From Burkholderiales bacterium (lineage in GTDB: Bacteria; Pseudomonadota; Gammaproteobacteria; Burkholderiales; Burkholderiaceae_C): a stretch of 12,047 nt of DNA. How positions within the stretch are numbered: position 1 is the first letter of the stretch; each line of letters starts with the position of its first letter. Location of the stretch: the NCBI GenBank assembly GCA_011390055.1, contig JAABTC010000027.1:1-12047 (forward strand). The letters run 5' to 3'. This document shows positions 1 through 5,923 of this stretch, piece by piece. Below the pieces are notes generated by a model, which was not told the origin of the DNA, ran no database searches, and saw only the letters and a list, made by a program, of their open reading frames with translations. The position numbers and the translations under genes were made by a program.

Positions 1-125
1 GCGCGGATCGCTTCGGCCGTTGCATCCAGCACCGGAATCGGAGCGTCGCGAAAAAACGCGACCCAGGCAGTGAGATCCCGCAAGGGTCGGTCGATGCGGG
101 TCGAGGGCGTGGAGGAGGAGCTCAT
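1..125 (-). CDS. Probable HDOD-domain protein, N-terminal fragment
   Basis: The frame reads leftward from an ATG at 123-125 and leaves the window at position 1, so only about 41 residues are visible. The segment 'LTAWVAFFRDAPIPVL', followed by a Thr-Ala-Glu helix, resembles the start of HDOD-domain proteins common in Burkholderiales, where a 'W..FF...IPVL..TA' pattern precedes the HD-related output domain. HDOD proteins are usually signalling or regulatory factors without proven catalysis. The start is fairly secure because an in-frame stop lies at 153-155 and no other ATG or GTG lies between. No good ribosome binding site is visible, so translation may depend on the upstream 89-aa gene, which ends 77 bp earlier on the same strand. 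The family call rests on a short N-terminal stretch recalled from memory. The HDOD core itself is outside the window. Confidence 0.5.
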   Translation of the reverse strand, partial: MSSSSTPSTRIDRPLRDLTAWVAFFRDAPIPVLDATAEAIR

Positions 126-164
126 GGCGCGGTGGACGGTCGGTCTTCTGCACTATCGGCGGGC

Positions 165-193
165 GCAGCCGGCGCTTGAGCGGCGCCGGCTGC
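165..193 (-). terminator. GC-rich 11-bp stem-loop between two leftward genes
   Basis: Positions 165-175 (gcagccggcgc) are perfectly complementary to 183-193 (gcgccggctgc), with a 7-nt loop at 176-182. The hairpin starts 10 nt past the stop codon of the 89-aa gene and lies before the ATG of the HDOD-like gene. There is no T-run on the leftward strand after the stem, so it is not a classical intrinsic terminator. It could be a Rho-assisted terminator, a partial read-through control, or an mRNA-stabilising 3' structure. Confidence 0.4.
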
Positions 194-202
194 AAGCGGC
201 CA

Positions 203-472
203 TCAAAGCCGCGAAACGCCCACCAGGTGCCCGACAAGCACCCCATCGATGTAGAGCGCCCCCTCGGGTGCACCTGCTTCGGCGTGGAACTCGACCGACG
301 GCAAAGCGCCGGGCTCAGCGCGCGCAACGTGGTCGGCTGCAAGCCGCACGGCCATGTGGCCCAGCCGCCAGCTGATGTGGTACAGCGCCTGGCTCAGCAG
401 GCGACGCAAAGGCCTGCCCCAGGGCGGCAGCGCAGAGGGCGTGGGGAACAGGGGTCCGAGCGGGGTGAACAT
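203..472 (-). CDS. Small hypothetical protein, 89 aa
   Basis: No function is known to me. The start is the ATG at 470-472, preceded on the same strand by AAGGA about 8 nt upstream, which favours it over longer in-frame extensions. The protein has a Pro-rich N-terminus ('FTPLGPLFPTPSALPPWG'), a central Arg/His/Leu-rich stretch at about residues 20-48 likely to form an amphipathic helix, and a C-terminal part ending 'GALYIDGVLVGHLVGVSRL' that looks like two beta-strands. I recall similar short proteins in other Burkholderiales, but cannot confirm this without a search. It lies 43 bp downstream of the 54-aa gene and 77 bp upstream of the HDOD-like gene, all leftward, so the three are probably cotranscribed. 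There is no signal peptide and no clear transmembrane segment. Confidence 0.6.
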   Translation of the reverse strand: MFTPLGPLFPTPSALPPWGRPLRRLLSQALYHISWRLGHMAVRLAADHVARAEPGALPSVEFHAEAGAPEGALYIDGVLVGHLVGVSRL

Positions 473-515
473 GGTGGTGTCCTTGCGCGCCCGGCGGCGC
501 GCGGTCTTCAGCGGT

Positions 516-680
516 TCATGGTTGTCGCTTGTCGTGCAACCGCTCGCATTCGCGGCGCAGCTCGCGAGCGTTGCGTTGACGTTGGGCGCCGCCGCGCGGG
601 CCATGCGGACCGGCCACACGCAGGCGGCAAGGCTGGATCAGCGGGTTGCGTGGTGCGATGCGGGGCAGGGTGATCTTCAT
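516..680 (-). CDS. Small basic hypothetical protein, 54 aa
   Basis: The ATG at 678-680 has a strong ribosome binding site (AGGAGAG, roughly 5 nt upstream), the best translation signal in this part of the window and the main reason to call the gene. The product begins 'MKITLPRIAPRNPLIQPCRL' and continues with an Arg-rich, Gly-containing linker and a charged helix (about residues 35-52, rich in Arg and Glu, 'RELRRECERLHDK'). It is strongly basic, so RNA, DNA or ribosome contact is conceivable but unproven. I recall similar 'LPRI..RNPLV' micro-proteins in Burkholderiales genomes but know no function. It is the first gene of the leftward cluster that continues with the 89-aa protein and the HDOD-like protein, and follows a leader of about 200 nt with several palindromes. 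Longer in-frame extensions lack a ribosome binding site. Confidence 0.6.
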   Translation of the reverse strand: MKITLPRIAPRNPLIQPCRLRVAGPHGPRGGAQRQRNARELRRECERLHDKRQP

Positions 681-794
681 GGGGCTCTCCTGTGGACGGG
701 CGCAGACGTCGAGTCGACGAGGTACGACACGCATGGCCCCGAAACAGCAAAGCCCGGCACATCGCTGCACCAGGCCTGGGGTCCGGACGTCTGG

Positions 795-812
795 GCGCCC
801 GCATGCGGGCGC
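795..812. repeat. 18-bp perfect GC palindrome in the leader of the small-protein cluster
   Basis: The sequence gcgcccgcatgcgggcgc is fully self-complementary. It lies between the putative promoter (888-915) and the first start codon (680) of the leftward cluster. As RNA it can fold into a 7-bp stem closed by a 4-nt loop, and as DNA it is an ideal site for a dimeric binding protein. Two shorter dyads lie in the same leader: gtccggac at 781-788 and cgtcga-g-tcgacg at 707-719. The rest of the gene-free stretch 681-949 holds the promoter patch and a hairpin after the HTH gene. I see no other gene or RNA family in it. Confidence 0.55.
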
Positions 813-887
813 GGGCTCAGGAACGTCGGAGGGTCGGGCGCCGATACGGCTGCGTTGGGATCGGGAACAGGCTCATGTCTTGCGCTT

Positions 888-915
888 ATGATAAACAAAC
901 GATTATCTTAGGCAA
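888..915 (-). promoter_or_regulatory. Putative sigma-70 promoter for the leftward small-protein cluster
   Basis: Read on the minus strand, TTGCCT (915-910, 4 of 6 to the -35 consensus) is followed after 16 bp by TATCAT (893-888, 5 of 6 to the -10 consensus). It lies in the most AT-rich patch of the window (about 885-925), which stands out in this GC-rich DNA. An imperfect dyad, gataa (890-894) with ttatc (903-907), overlaps the -10 and spacer and could be an operator. Transcription would start near 880, giving a leader of about 200 nt before the 54-aa gene. Confidence 0.45.
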
Positions 916-923
916 GCACAATT

Positions 924-943
924 GATCCCTAGAACAAGGGATC
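924..943 (-). terminator. Stem-loop after the HTH gene
   Basis: gatccct (924-930) pairs perfectly with agggatc (937-943) around a 6-nt loop. It starts 7 nt past the stop of the leftward HTH gene. On that strand the stem is followed by AATTGTGCTT, a weak T-containing tail, so it may be a modest intrinsic terminator that separates the HTH gene from the promoter just downstream. Confidence 0.45.
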
Positions 944-949
944 GCCGGA

Positions 950-1513
950 TCAGCGCTTCTTGTGTTTCAGCGGCGCAACACCCGATTGAGTCCGACGCCA
1001 AAGATCCTGTGCGTCGTCGCGTCCAGGCGCTGTCGGCGCGCGCGGCACTGCGGCGGGCATCTTCGCGGGCATCAGCACTTCACCGAGCAGGTCGAGCAGC
1101 CGTGTGCGAGCGCGATCGGGATGGCGTCGGTAGTAGGTCAACACCAGCCCGACGATGAAACGCTCGTCATCGTCCTGCGGCAGCGGGCTGTCGTGCGCCT
1201 CGCTCTCCGGCATGCGGGCCGGGCTGCGTGCTGCTGCGGCAGCGCCGGCCTGCCGGGGCAGGTCGAGCCAGCCCGTCGGCTTGTGGCACAGCTGCTCGAA
1301 TTGACGCGCCAGCCGCTCCCCGATCTGGCGCGAGCGGCCCTTGATCTGGCTCCAGTAGCTGGGCTGGATCTGCAGCCGCTCGGCGAAGCGGCGCTCCAGG
1401 CCCCTCAGCGTGGCAGCATCCGGGTGCTTGACCGCCGCCTGGACGAATTCGTCGAACAGGCGCAGTGCGTTGTCGAGGCGCGTTTGCGCAACGTCGTGCA
1501 CGGGAACAGTCAT
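950..1513 (-). CDS. HTH-type putative transcriptional regulator, 187 aa
   Basis: The N-terminal half (about residues 12-84) looks like a lambda-repressor/Cro-like helix-turn-helix unit. The stretch 'GLERRFAERLQIQPSYWSQ' followed by 'IKGRSRQIGERLARQFE' and 'KPTGWLD' (residues 38-84) matches a pattern I know from Burkholderiales regulators ('GLE.AFA..L.....SQIK..R.IG..LARQIE....KP.GWLD'). An Ala/Arg/Pro-rich linker (about 88-112) leads to a second module around 115-148 ('DERFIVGLVLTYYRRHPDRA'), probably helical and of unknown role. The gene is divergent from the exported SRPBCC protein, with about 65 bp between starts if the chosen SRPBCC start is right. The ATG at 1511-1513 has only a weak AGG nearby. 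Instead a TATCAT -10-like element sits 6 nt before it, so the mRNA could be leaderless. Binding partners and targets are unknown. Confidence 0.65.
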   Translation of the reverse strand: MTVPVHDVAQTRLDNALRLFDEFVQAAVKHPDAATLRGLERRFAERLQIQPSYWSQIKGRSRQIGERLARQFEQLCHKPTGWLDLPRQAGAAAAARSPARMPESEAHDSPLPQDDDERFIVGLVLTYYRRHPDRARTRLLDLLGEVLMPAKMPAAVPRAPTAPGRDDAQDLWRRTQSGVAPLKHKKR

Positions 1514-1519
1514 GCCTGC

Positions 1520-1525
1520 ATGATA
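1520..1525 (-). promoter_or_regulatory. Possible -10 element placing the transcript start at the HTH gene ATG
   Basis: TATCAT on the minus strand (5 of 6 to the -10 consensus) ends exactly 6 nt before the ATG at 1513, so transcription could begin at or next to the start codon. No convincing -35 is seen 16-18 bp upstream. It lies within the octamer atgataaa (plus strand, 1520-1527), which also occurs at 888-895 in the putative promoter of the neighbouring leftward cluster. Confidence 0.3.
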
Positions 1526-1578
1526 AATGCCGCTTGCCCAGCATTGCGCCCCGCGCTGCCCGGCGGTATCGTCCCGCG

Positions 1579-2217
1579 GTGCGGATCCTGACGCGCTCTG
1601 ACGTGGTCCATGCCTGCAGCGCCGCCTGCAAGGTGGCCATCGGCCTGTGGTTGTTCGCTGCCGAGCCGGTGCAGGCCGCTGAACGCGCGATCGAGCGCAG
1701 CGTCGAGGTGGCGGGCACGCTCGACCAGGCTTGGGCCGCCTGGACCACGCGCGAGGGCATCGTCAGCTTCTTCGCTCCCGACGCCAAGATCGAGGCGCGC
1801 GTCGGTGGCGCCTTTCAAATCTACATCGATCCGGGCGCTCCCCCTGGCAGCAAGGGTGCCGATGACATGCGTTTCATGGCGCTCCAGCCGAAGAAGATGA
1901 TTGCGTTCGACTGGAACGCGCCGCCCCACCTGGCCGAGGCGCGCGCGCAGCGTACCTTCGTTGTCGTTCGCTTCGAGCCGCTCGGCGAGCAGACGACCCG
2001 CGTCACGCTGCACCACAGCGGCTGGGGCGAGGGCGGCCAGTGGGATGCGGCGTTCGCTTACTTCGAACGTGCCTGGGGCGGTGTGCTCGGCAACCTGAAA
2101 AAGCGTTTCGAGACCGGCCCGCAGGATTGGCAGCCCTGGCTGGCGCAGTTGCAGAAGATGCGTGAGCAGCGGGCGGCAGCAGCCTCGGCACCCGCTGCAT
2201 CGGCGCCACCGAAGTAG
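1579..2217 (+). CDS. Exported SRPBCC / AHSA1-like domain protein
   Basis: The body (about residue 36 onward) fits the SRPBCC (START/Bet v1-like) superfamily, AHSA1 branch. Signs are 'AWAAWTTREGIVSFF', 'GGAFQIY', a central 'KKMIAFDWNAPP', and the closing pattern 'TRVTLHHSGWGEGGQW' then 'YFERAWGGVLGNLKKRF'. These folds bind hydrophobic ligands in a cavity, but this member's ligand is unknown. The N-terminus shows a hydrophobic stretch 'VAIGLWLFAA' and a likely signal peptidase I site after 'EPVQA' (about residue 33), so the protein is probably periplasmic. The C-terminus ends in an Ala/Pro/Ser-rich tail. The start is uncertain: I chose GTG at 1579. GTG at 1603 gives a shorter, equally plausible signal peptide, and neither has a clear ribosome binding site. 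The gene ends 9 bp from the convergent end of the EF-G paralogue. Confidence 0.75.
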   Translation: MRILTRSDVVHACSAACKVAIGLWLFAAEPVQAAERAIERSVEVAGTLDQAWAAWTTREGIVSFFAPDAKIEARVGGAFQIYIDPGAPPGSKGADDMRFMALQPKKMIAFDWNAPPHLAEARAQRTFVVVRFEPLGEQTTRVTLHHSGWGEGGQWDAAFAYFERAWGGVLGNLKKRFETGPQDWQPWLAQLQKMREQRAAAASAPAASAPPK

Positions 2218-2226
2218 CGCTTTCCG

Positions 2227-4299
2227 TCAGTCGTCGTCGCGCACCTGGTGCTGCGACATGAGTTGCTGCTGGACCGCGGGCGGCACCGCTTCGTAGTGGC
2301 TCAGCGACAGGGTGTAGCGGCCCTGGCCGGCCGTCATTGCGTTCAGCCGCGACTGGTAGCCAGCCAACTCCGCGAGCGGCGCCTGGCCGCGGATCACCAT
2401 CGTGCCGGCGCTGCCGTTGTGCGTACCGTTGACCTGGCCGCGGCGCGCGGACAGGTCGCCGGTGATGTCGCCCATCGCCGCGTCAGGCGCGCTGATCTCG
2501 ACATCGACGATCGGCTCGACGACGATCGGCCGCGCGGCCCGCACGGCGGCCATGAAGGCCTTGCGGCCGGCGGTGATGAAGGCGATCTCCTTGCTGTCGA
2601 CGGTGTGGTGCTTGCCGTCGTAGACGATGACCTTGACGTCGACCAAGGGGTAGCCGGCGATCACGCCGAGCGTCAACGCCTCGCGCACGCCTTTCTCGAC
2701 GGCCGGGATGAACTGGTTCGGAATCGTGCCGCCCTTGACCTGGTCGAGGAACTCGAAGCCGCCGCCGCGCGGCAGCGGCTCGATCTTCAGAAAGACCTCG
2801 CCGAACTGGCCTGCGCCGCCGGTCTGCTTCTTGTGGCGGTGGTGGCCCTCGGCCGGCGCGGTCACGGTCTCGCGGTAGGCGATGCGCGGCGGCCGCGTGT
2901 TGACCTCGAACTTGTAGACCTCGCGCAGGCGTTCGAGCAGCACGCGCAGGTGCAACTCGCCCAGGCCGTAGACGATGGTCTCGTTGGTCGTGGCCACATG
3001 CTCGACCTTCAGGCAGGGGTCTTCGTCGACCAGCTTGGTCAGGATCTCCCACATGCGCTGCTCGTCACCGCGGCGCTTGGGCTCGATCGCAAGCCCATGT
3101 ACCGGCAGCGGAAACGGCAGTGGCTTCAGGTGGATGTGATCGTCCTCGGCCGCGTCGTGCAGCACCGCATCGAAGTGGATCTCGTCGACCTTGGCCACCG
3201 CCACGATGTCGCCGGGCACCGCACACGGCACCTCGACATGCTGTTTGCCTTGCAACGCAAACAAGTGGCCGACCTTGAAGGGTTTGCGGCCGTCGCCGAT
3301 GTAGAGCACGCTGTCGCGCGTGACCGTGCCCTGGTGCACACGGAACACGCCCATGCGGCCGACGAAGGGGTCGACGGTGACCTTGAAGACGTGGGCCAGG
3401 ACATGGGCCTCGGCATCCGGGGACGAGGCCTTGGGCTTGGCGTCCGCGCCCTCGCCCTCGAGAAACTCGGGAGGGTTGCCCTCGCTCGGATTCGGCAACA
3501 GCTTGACCATCACGTCGAGCAGTTCGGCGACACCGGCGCCGCTGCGCGCCGAGACGAAACACACCGGGATCAGGTGACCCTCGCGCAGCGCCTGCTCGAG
3601 CGGCGCGTGCAGTTCGGCCGGGTCGATGTCGCCGTCGTTGAGGTAGCGGTCGACGAAGGCGCCGTCGACCTCGACGACCTGCTCGACCAGGGCCCGGTGT
3701 GCAGCATCGACGCTGCCGAAGTCGCTGTGACCCTCGCGGTTGTAGAAGCAGTCGACGACCTGGCCGGCGCCGGCCGCATCGGTCGACGGCAGGTTCAGCG
3801 GCAGGCACTCGCGGCCGAAGGTGGCCTGCAGGTCGGCCAGCAGGTCGGCGAGGTCGGGGCCGGCGGCATCGATCTTGTTGACGACGATGAGACGGTCGAG
3901 CCGGCGCTCGGCCGCGTACGCCATCATCCGCAGCGCCATCGCGTCGATGCCGCTGACCCTCCAGCTCGCAGCATTGACCACCACCACCGCGGTCTCGACG
4001 GCTTCAAGCGCCGGCAGCGCCTGGCCGATGAAGTCGCTGGCCCCGGGCGTGTCGATCAGGTGGATGCGCGTGCCCGCGTGGTCCAGGTGCAACAGCGCTG
4101 AGTTCAGCGAATGCTGCATCTTGCGTTCGAGCGGGTCGAAATCGCTGACGGTGCTGCCGCGCTCCAGGCTGCCTGCGGCGCCGATCGCGCCGGCCCGCAC
4201 CAGCAAGGCTTCGGCCAGGCTCGTCTTTCCCGCACCCTGCGGCCCGACCAGCGCGAGGGTGCGGATCTGCGCCGTGGCGCCGGTGGCAGTGCTGGGCAT
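2227..4299 (-). CDS. EF-G-like translational GTPase paralogue, 690 aa
   Basis: This is a full-length member of the elongation factor G family (E. coli EF-G is 704 aa) but of the divergent EF-G2/EF-G-like type. The G domain has the P-loop GPQGAGKTS (residues 19-27), DTPG (83-86) and NKID (141-144). Domains II and III follow a charged linker, domain IV contains 'KKQTGGAGQFG' (490-500) and 'HHTVDSKE' (564-571), and the end carries 'MGDITGDLSARRGQ'. The domain IV tip histidine (H565) is kept. Switch II reads DTPGASDF, with Ala87 where canonical EF-G has the catalytic His of DTPGHVDF. Switch I lacks the usual RGIT motif. GTP hydrolysis is therefore likely weak, altered or absent. The ATG at 4297-4299 was chosen because AGGAG lies 6 nt upstream; an in-frame upstream ATG (4356) has no such support. 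It lies 95 bp after amn on the same strand and may share its transcript. It is unlikely to be the main fusA, which normally sits in the str operon. Confidence 0.9.
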   Translation of the reverse strand: MPSTATGATAQIRTLALVGPQGAGKTSLAEALLVRAGAIGAAGSLERGSTVSDFDPLERKMQHSLNSALLHLDHAGTRIHLIDTPGASDFIGQALPALEAVETAVVVVNAASWRVSGIDAMALRMMAYAAERRLDRLIVVNKIDAAGPDLADLLADLQATFGRECLPLNLPSTDAAGAGQVVDCFYNREGHSDFGSVDAAHRALVEQVVEVDGAFVDRYLNDGDIDPAELHAPLEQALREGHLIPVCFVSARSGAGVAELLDVMVKLLPNPSEGNPPEFLEGEGADAKPKASSPDAEAHVLAHVFKVTVDPFVGRMGVFRVHQGTVTRDSVLYIGDGRKPFKVGHLFALQGKQHVEVPCAVPGDIVAVAKVDEIHFDAVLHDAAEDDHIHLKPLPFPLPVHGLAIEPKRRGDEQRMWEILTKLVDEDPCLKVEHVATTNETIVYGLGELHLRVLLERLREVYKFEVNTRPPRIAYRETVTAPAEGHHRHKKQTGGAGQFGEVFLKIEPLPRGGGFEFLDQVKGGTIPNQFIPAVEKGVREALTLGVIAGYPLVDVKVIVYDGKHHTVDSKEIAFITAGRKAFMAAVRAARPIVVEPIVDVEISAPDAAMGDITGDLSARRGQVNGTHNGSAGTMVIRGQAPLAELAGYQSRLNAMTAGQGRYTLSLSHYEAVPPAVQQQLMSQHQVRDDD

Positions 4300-4394
4300 G
4301 GCGATCTCCTGGGGCGGTTGAGACACCGTCCAGCCTAAGGGATCGGGCGCCGGCACACAACCCGCCAGCGCGGCCTCGGCACCGCGTCAGCGCG

Positions 4395-5873
4395 TCACTG
4401 GAACGCCACCTCCGCGAAGCTGCGCAGCTTGCGGCTGTGCAGCGTGTCGATGCCGGCGGCGCGCAGCAGCTCCACCGCGCGCATGCCGATGCGCAGGTGC
4501 TGGTCGACGCGCTCGCGGTAGAACTGGTTGGCCATGCCCGGCAACTTGATCTCGCCGTGCAGCGGCTTGTCGCTGACGCACAGCAAGGTGCCGTACGGCA
4601 CCCGGAAGCGGAAACCGTTGGCGGCGATCGTGGCGCTCTCCATGTCCAGCGCGACCGCGCGGCTCTGGCTGAACCGGCGCTCGGGGCCCGGGTGCGGCAA
4701 CAGCTCCCAGTTGCGGTTGTCGGTCGAGGCGACGGTGCCGGTGCGCAACAGGCGTTTCAAGTCATAGCCTTCCAGCCGGGTCACGTCGGCCACCGCCTGC
4801 TCGAGCGCCAATTGAACTTCGGCCAGTGCCGGGATCGGCACCCACAGCGGCAGGTCTTCGTCGAGCACGTGGTCTTCGCGGACATAACCGTGGGCCAGCA
4901 CGTAGTCGCCGAGCTGCTGGGTGTTGCGCAGGCCCGCGCAGTGGCCGAGCATGATCCAGACGTGCGGGCGCAGCACGGCGATGTGGTCGGTGATGGTCTT
5001 GGCGTTGGCCGGGCCGACACCGATGTTGACCATGCTGATGCCGCTGCCGTCCGGCCGCACCAGGTGGTAGGCCGGCATCTGCGGCAGCCGCGGCGGGGAC
5101 GTGCCGAGGGCGTCGCGCGGCTCCGAGGGCAGGTCGCTGCGTCGCGTGACGACATTGCCCGGCTCGACGAAGGTCACATAGTCGGCGCCCGGGTCGGCCA
5201 TCAGCGAGTGGCCGAGCTTGATGAATTCGTCGATGTAGAACTGGTAGTTCGTGAACAGCACGAAGTTCTGGAAGTGCTCGGGCGCGGTGCCGGTGTAGTG
5301 GCGCAGCCGGTGCAGCGAGTAGTCGATGCGCGCGGCCGTGAAGAGCGCCAGCGGCTGGGCCTCGCCGTGGCCCGGCTCGTGGGTGCCGTTGGCGATGCCG
5401 TCGTCCATCGAGGCCAGGTCCGGCAGGTCGAACAGATCGCGCATCAGCAGGCGCCGCTGCGGCGTCAGCGTGCCTTCGAGGTGGTCGCTCTCGGCCAGCG
5501 AGAAATGCACCGGGATCGGCTGCTCGCTGGCACCGACTTCAAGCGCAACCGCATGGTTGCGCAACAGCAGGCGGAACTGCTCGCGCAGGTAGTCCGCGAA
5601 CAGATCGGGCCGCGTCAACGTGGTCTCGAACCGGCCCGGGCCGGCTGCGAAGCCGTAGCTCAGGCGGGAATCGGCCCGGGCCACCGTGTCGATGCGCACG
5701 CGCACAAAAGGGTACGTGGCGCGCACCCGCTCACCGGGTACCGCGCCGTCCAGGAAGGCCTGCAAGTGCTTGCGCAGGTGTGCCACGCCGCTGTCGTAGA
5801 TGGCCCGCGCATGCGCCAGCGCAGCGTCGGGATCGTTGAATTCACGGCGGGGCAGCAGGTCGGGGGCGATCAT
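4395..5873 (-). CDS. amn: AMP nucleosidase
   Basis: Amn hydrolyses AMP to adenine and ribose 5-phosphate in the cytoplasm, adjusting the adenylate pool and feeding purine salvage. The 492-aa length fits the family (E. coli Amn is 484 aa). The N-terminal AMP nucleosidase domain covers about residues 1-190 ('FNDPDAALAHARAIYDSG', 'YPFVRVRIDT'). The C-terminal half is the nucleoside phosphorylase fold, with 'MVNIGVGPANAKTITDH', 'HVWIMLGHCAGLRN', the nucleotide-site 'ALDMESATIAANGF' and 'CVSDKPLHGEIKLPG', whose Asp is the expected catalytic acid. The ATG at 5871-5873 matches the family N-terminus 'MIAPDLLPRREF'. The best purine-rich match (GAGGGG) is too far upstream (about 15 nt) to be ideal. The gene is divergent from dadA with only 50 bp between start codons, and is followed on the same strand by the EF-G paralogue. 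Confidence 0.95.
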   Translation of the reverse strand: MIAPDLLPRREFNDPDAALAHARAIYDSGVAHLRKHLQAFLDGAVPGERVRATYPFVRVRIDTVARADSRLSYGFAAGPGRFETTLTRPDLFADYLREQFRLLLRNHAVALEVGASEQPIPVHFSLAESDHLEGTLTPQRRLLMRDLFDLPDLASMDDGIANGTHEPGHGEAQPLALFTAARIDYSLHRLRHYTGTAPEHFQNFVLFTNYQFYIDEFIKLGHSLMADPGADYVTFVEPGNVVTRRSDLPSEPRDALGTSPPRLPQMPAYHLVRPDGSGISMVNIGVGPANAKTITDHIAVLRPHVWIMLGHCAGLRNTQQLGDYVLAHGYVREDHVLDEDLPLWVPIPALAEVQLALEQAVADVTRLEGYDLKRLLRTGTVASTDNRNWELLPHPGPERRFSQSRAVALDMESATIAANGFRFRVPYGTLLCVSDKPLHGEIKLPGMANQFYRERVDQHLRIGMRAVELLRAAGIDTLHSRKLRSFAEVAFQ

Positions 5874-5876
5874 GCG

Positions 5877-5902
5877 TTGATTGTGCCGCCCCTCTTTACA
5901 CT
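5877..5902 (+). promoter_or_regulatory. Weak candidate promoter for dadA in the amn-dadA intergenic region
   Basis: TTGATT (5877-5882) and TACACT (5897-5902) resemble -35 and -10 boxes, but the 14-bp spacer is short of the usual 16-18 bp. The whole divergent gap is 50 bp, so signals for both genes must lie there or inside the opposing coding sequences. No clear Lrp-like or other operator is visible. Confidence 0.2.
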
Positions 5903-5923
5903 TCGGACCACGGAGGCGAGACG

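Noticed and set aside
2248..4101. Long open frame (617 codons) on the plus strand, antisense to the EF-G paralogue
   Set aside because: It mirrors a clearly coding minus-strand gene. Its composition is biased (Arg, Val, Asp, His), it has no domain, and such shadows are expected at this GC content.
4369..4386. Possible terminator after amn (cgcgg / ccgcg)
   Set aside because: Only a 5-bp stem with an 8-nt loop and no T-run; expected by chance in GC-rich DNA.
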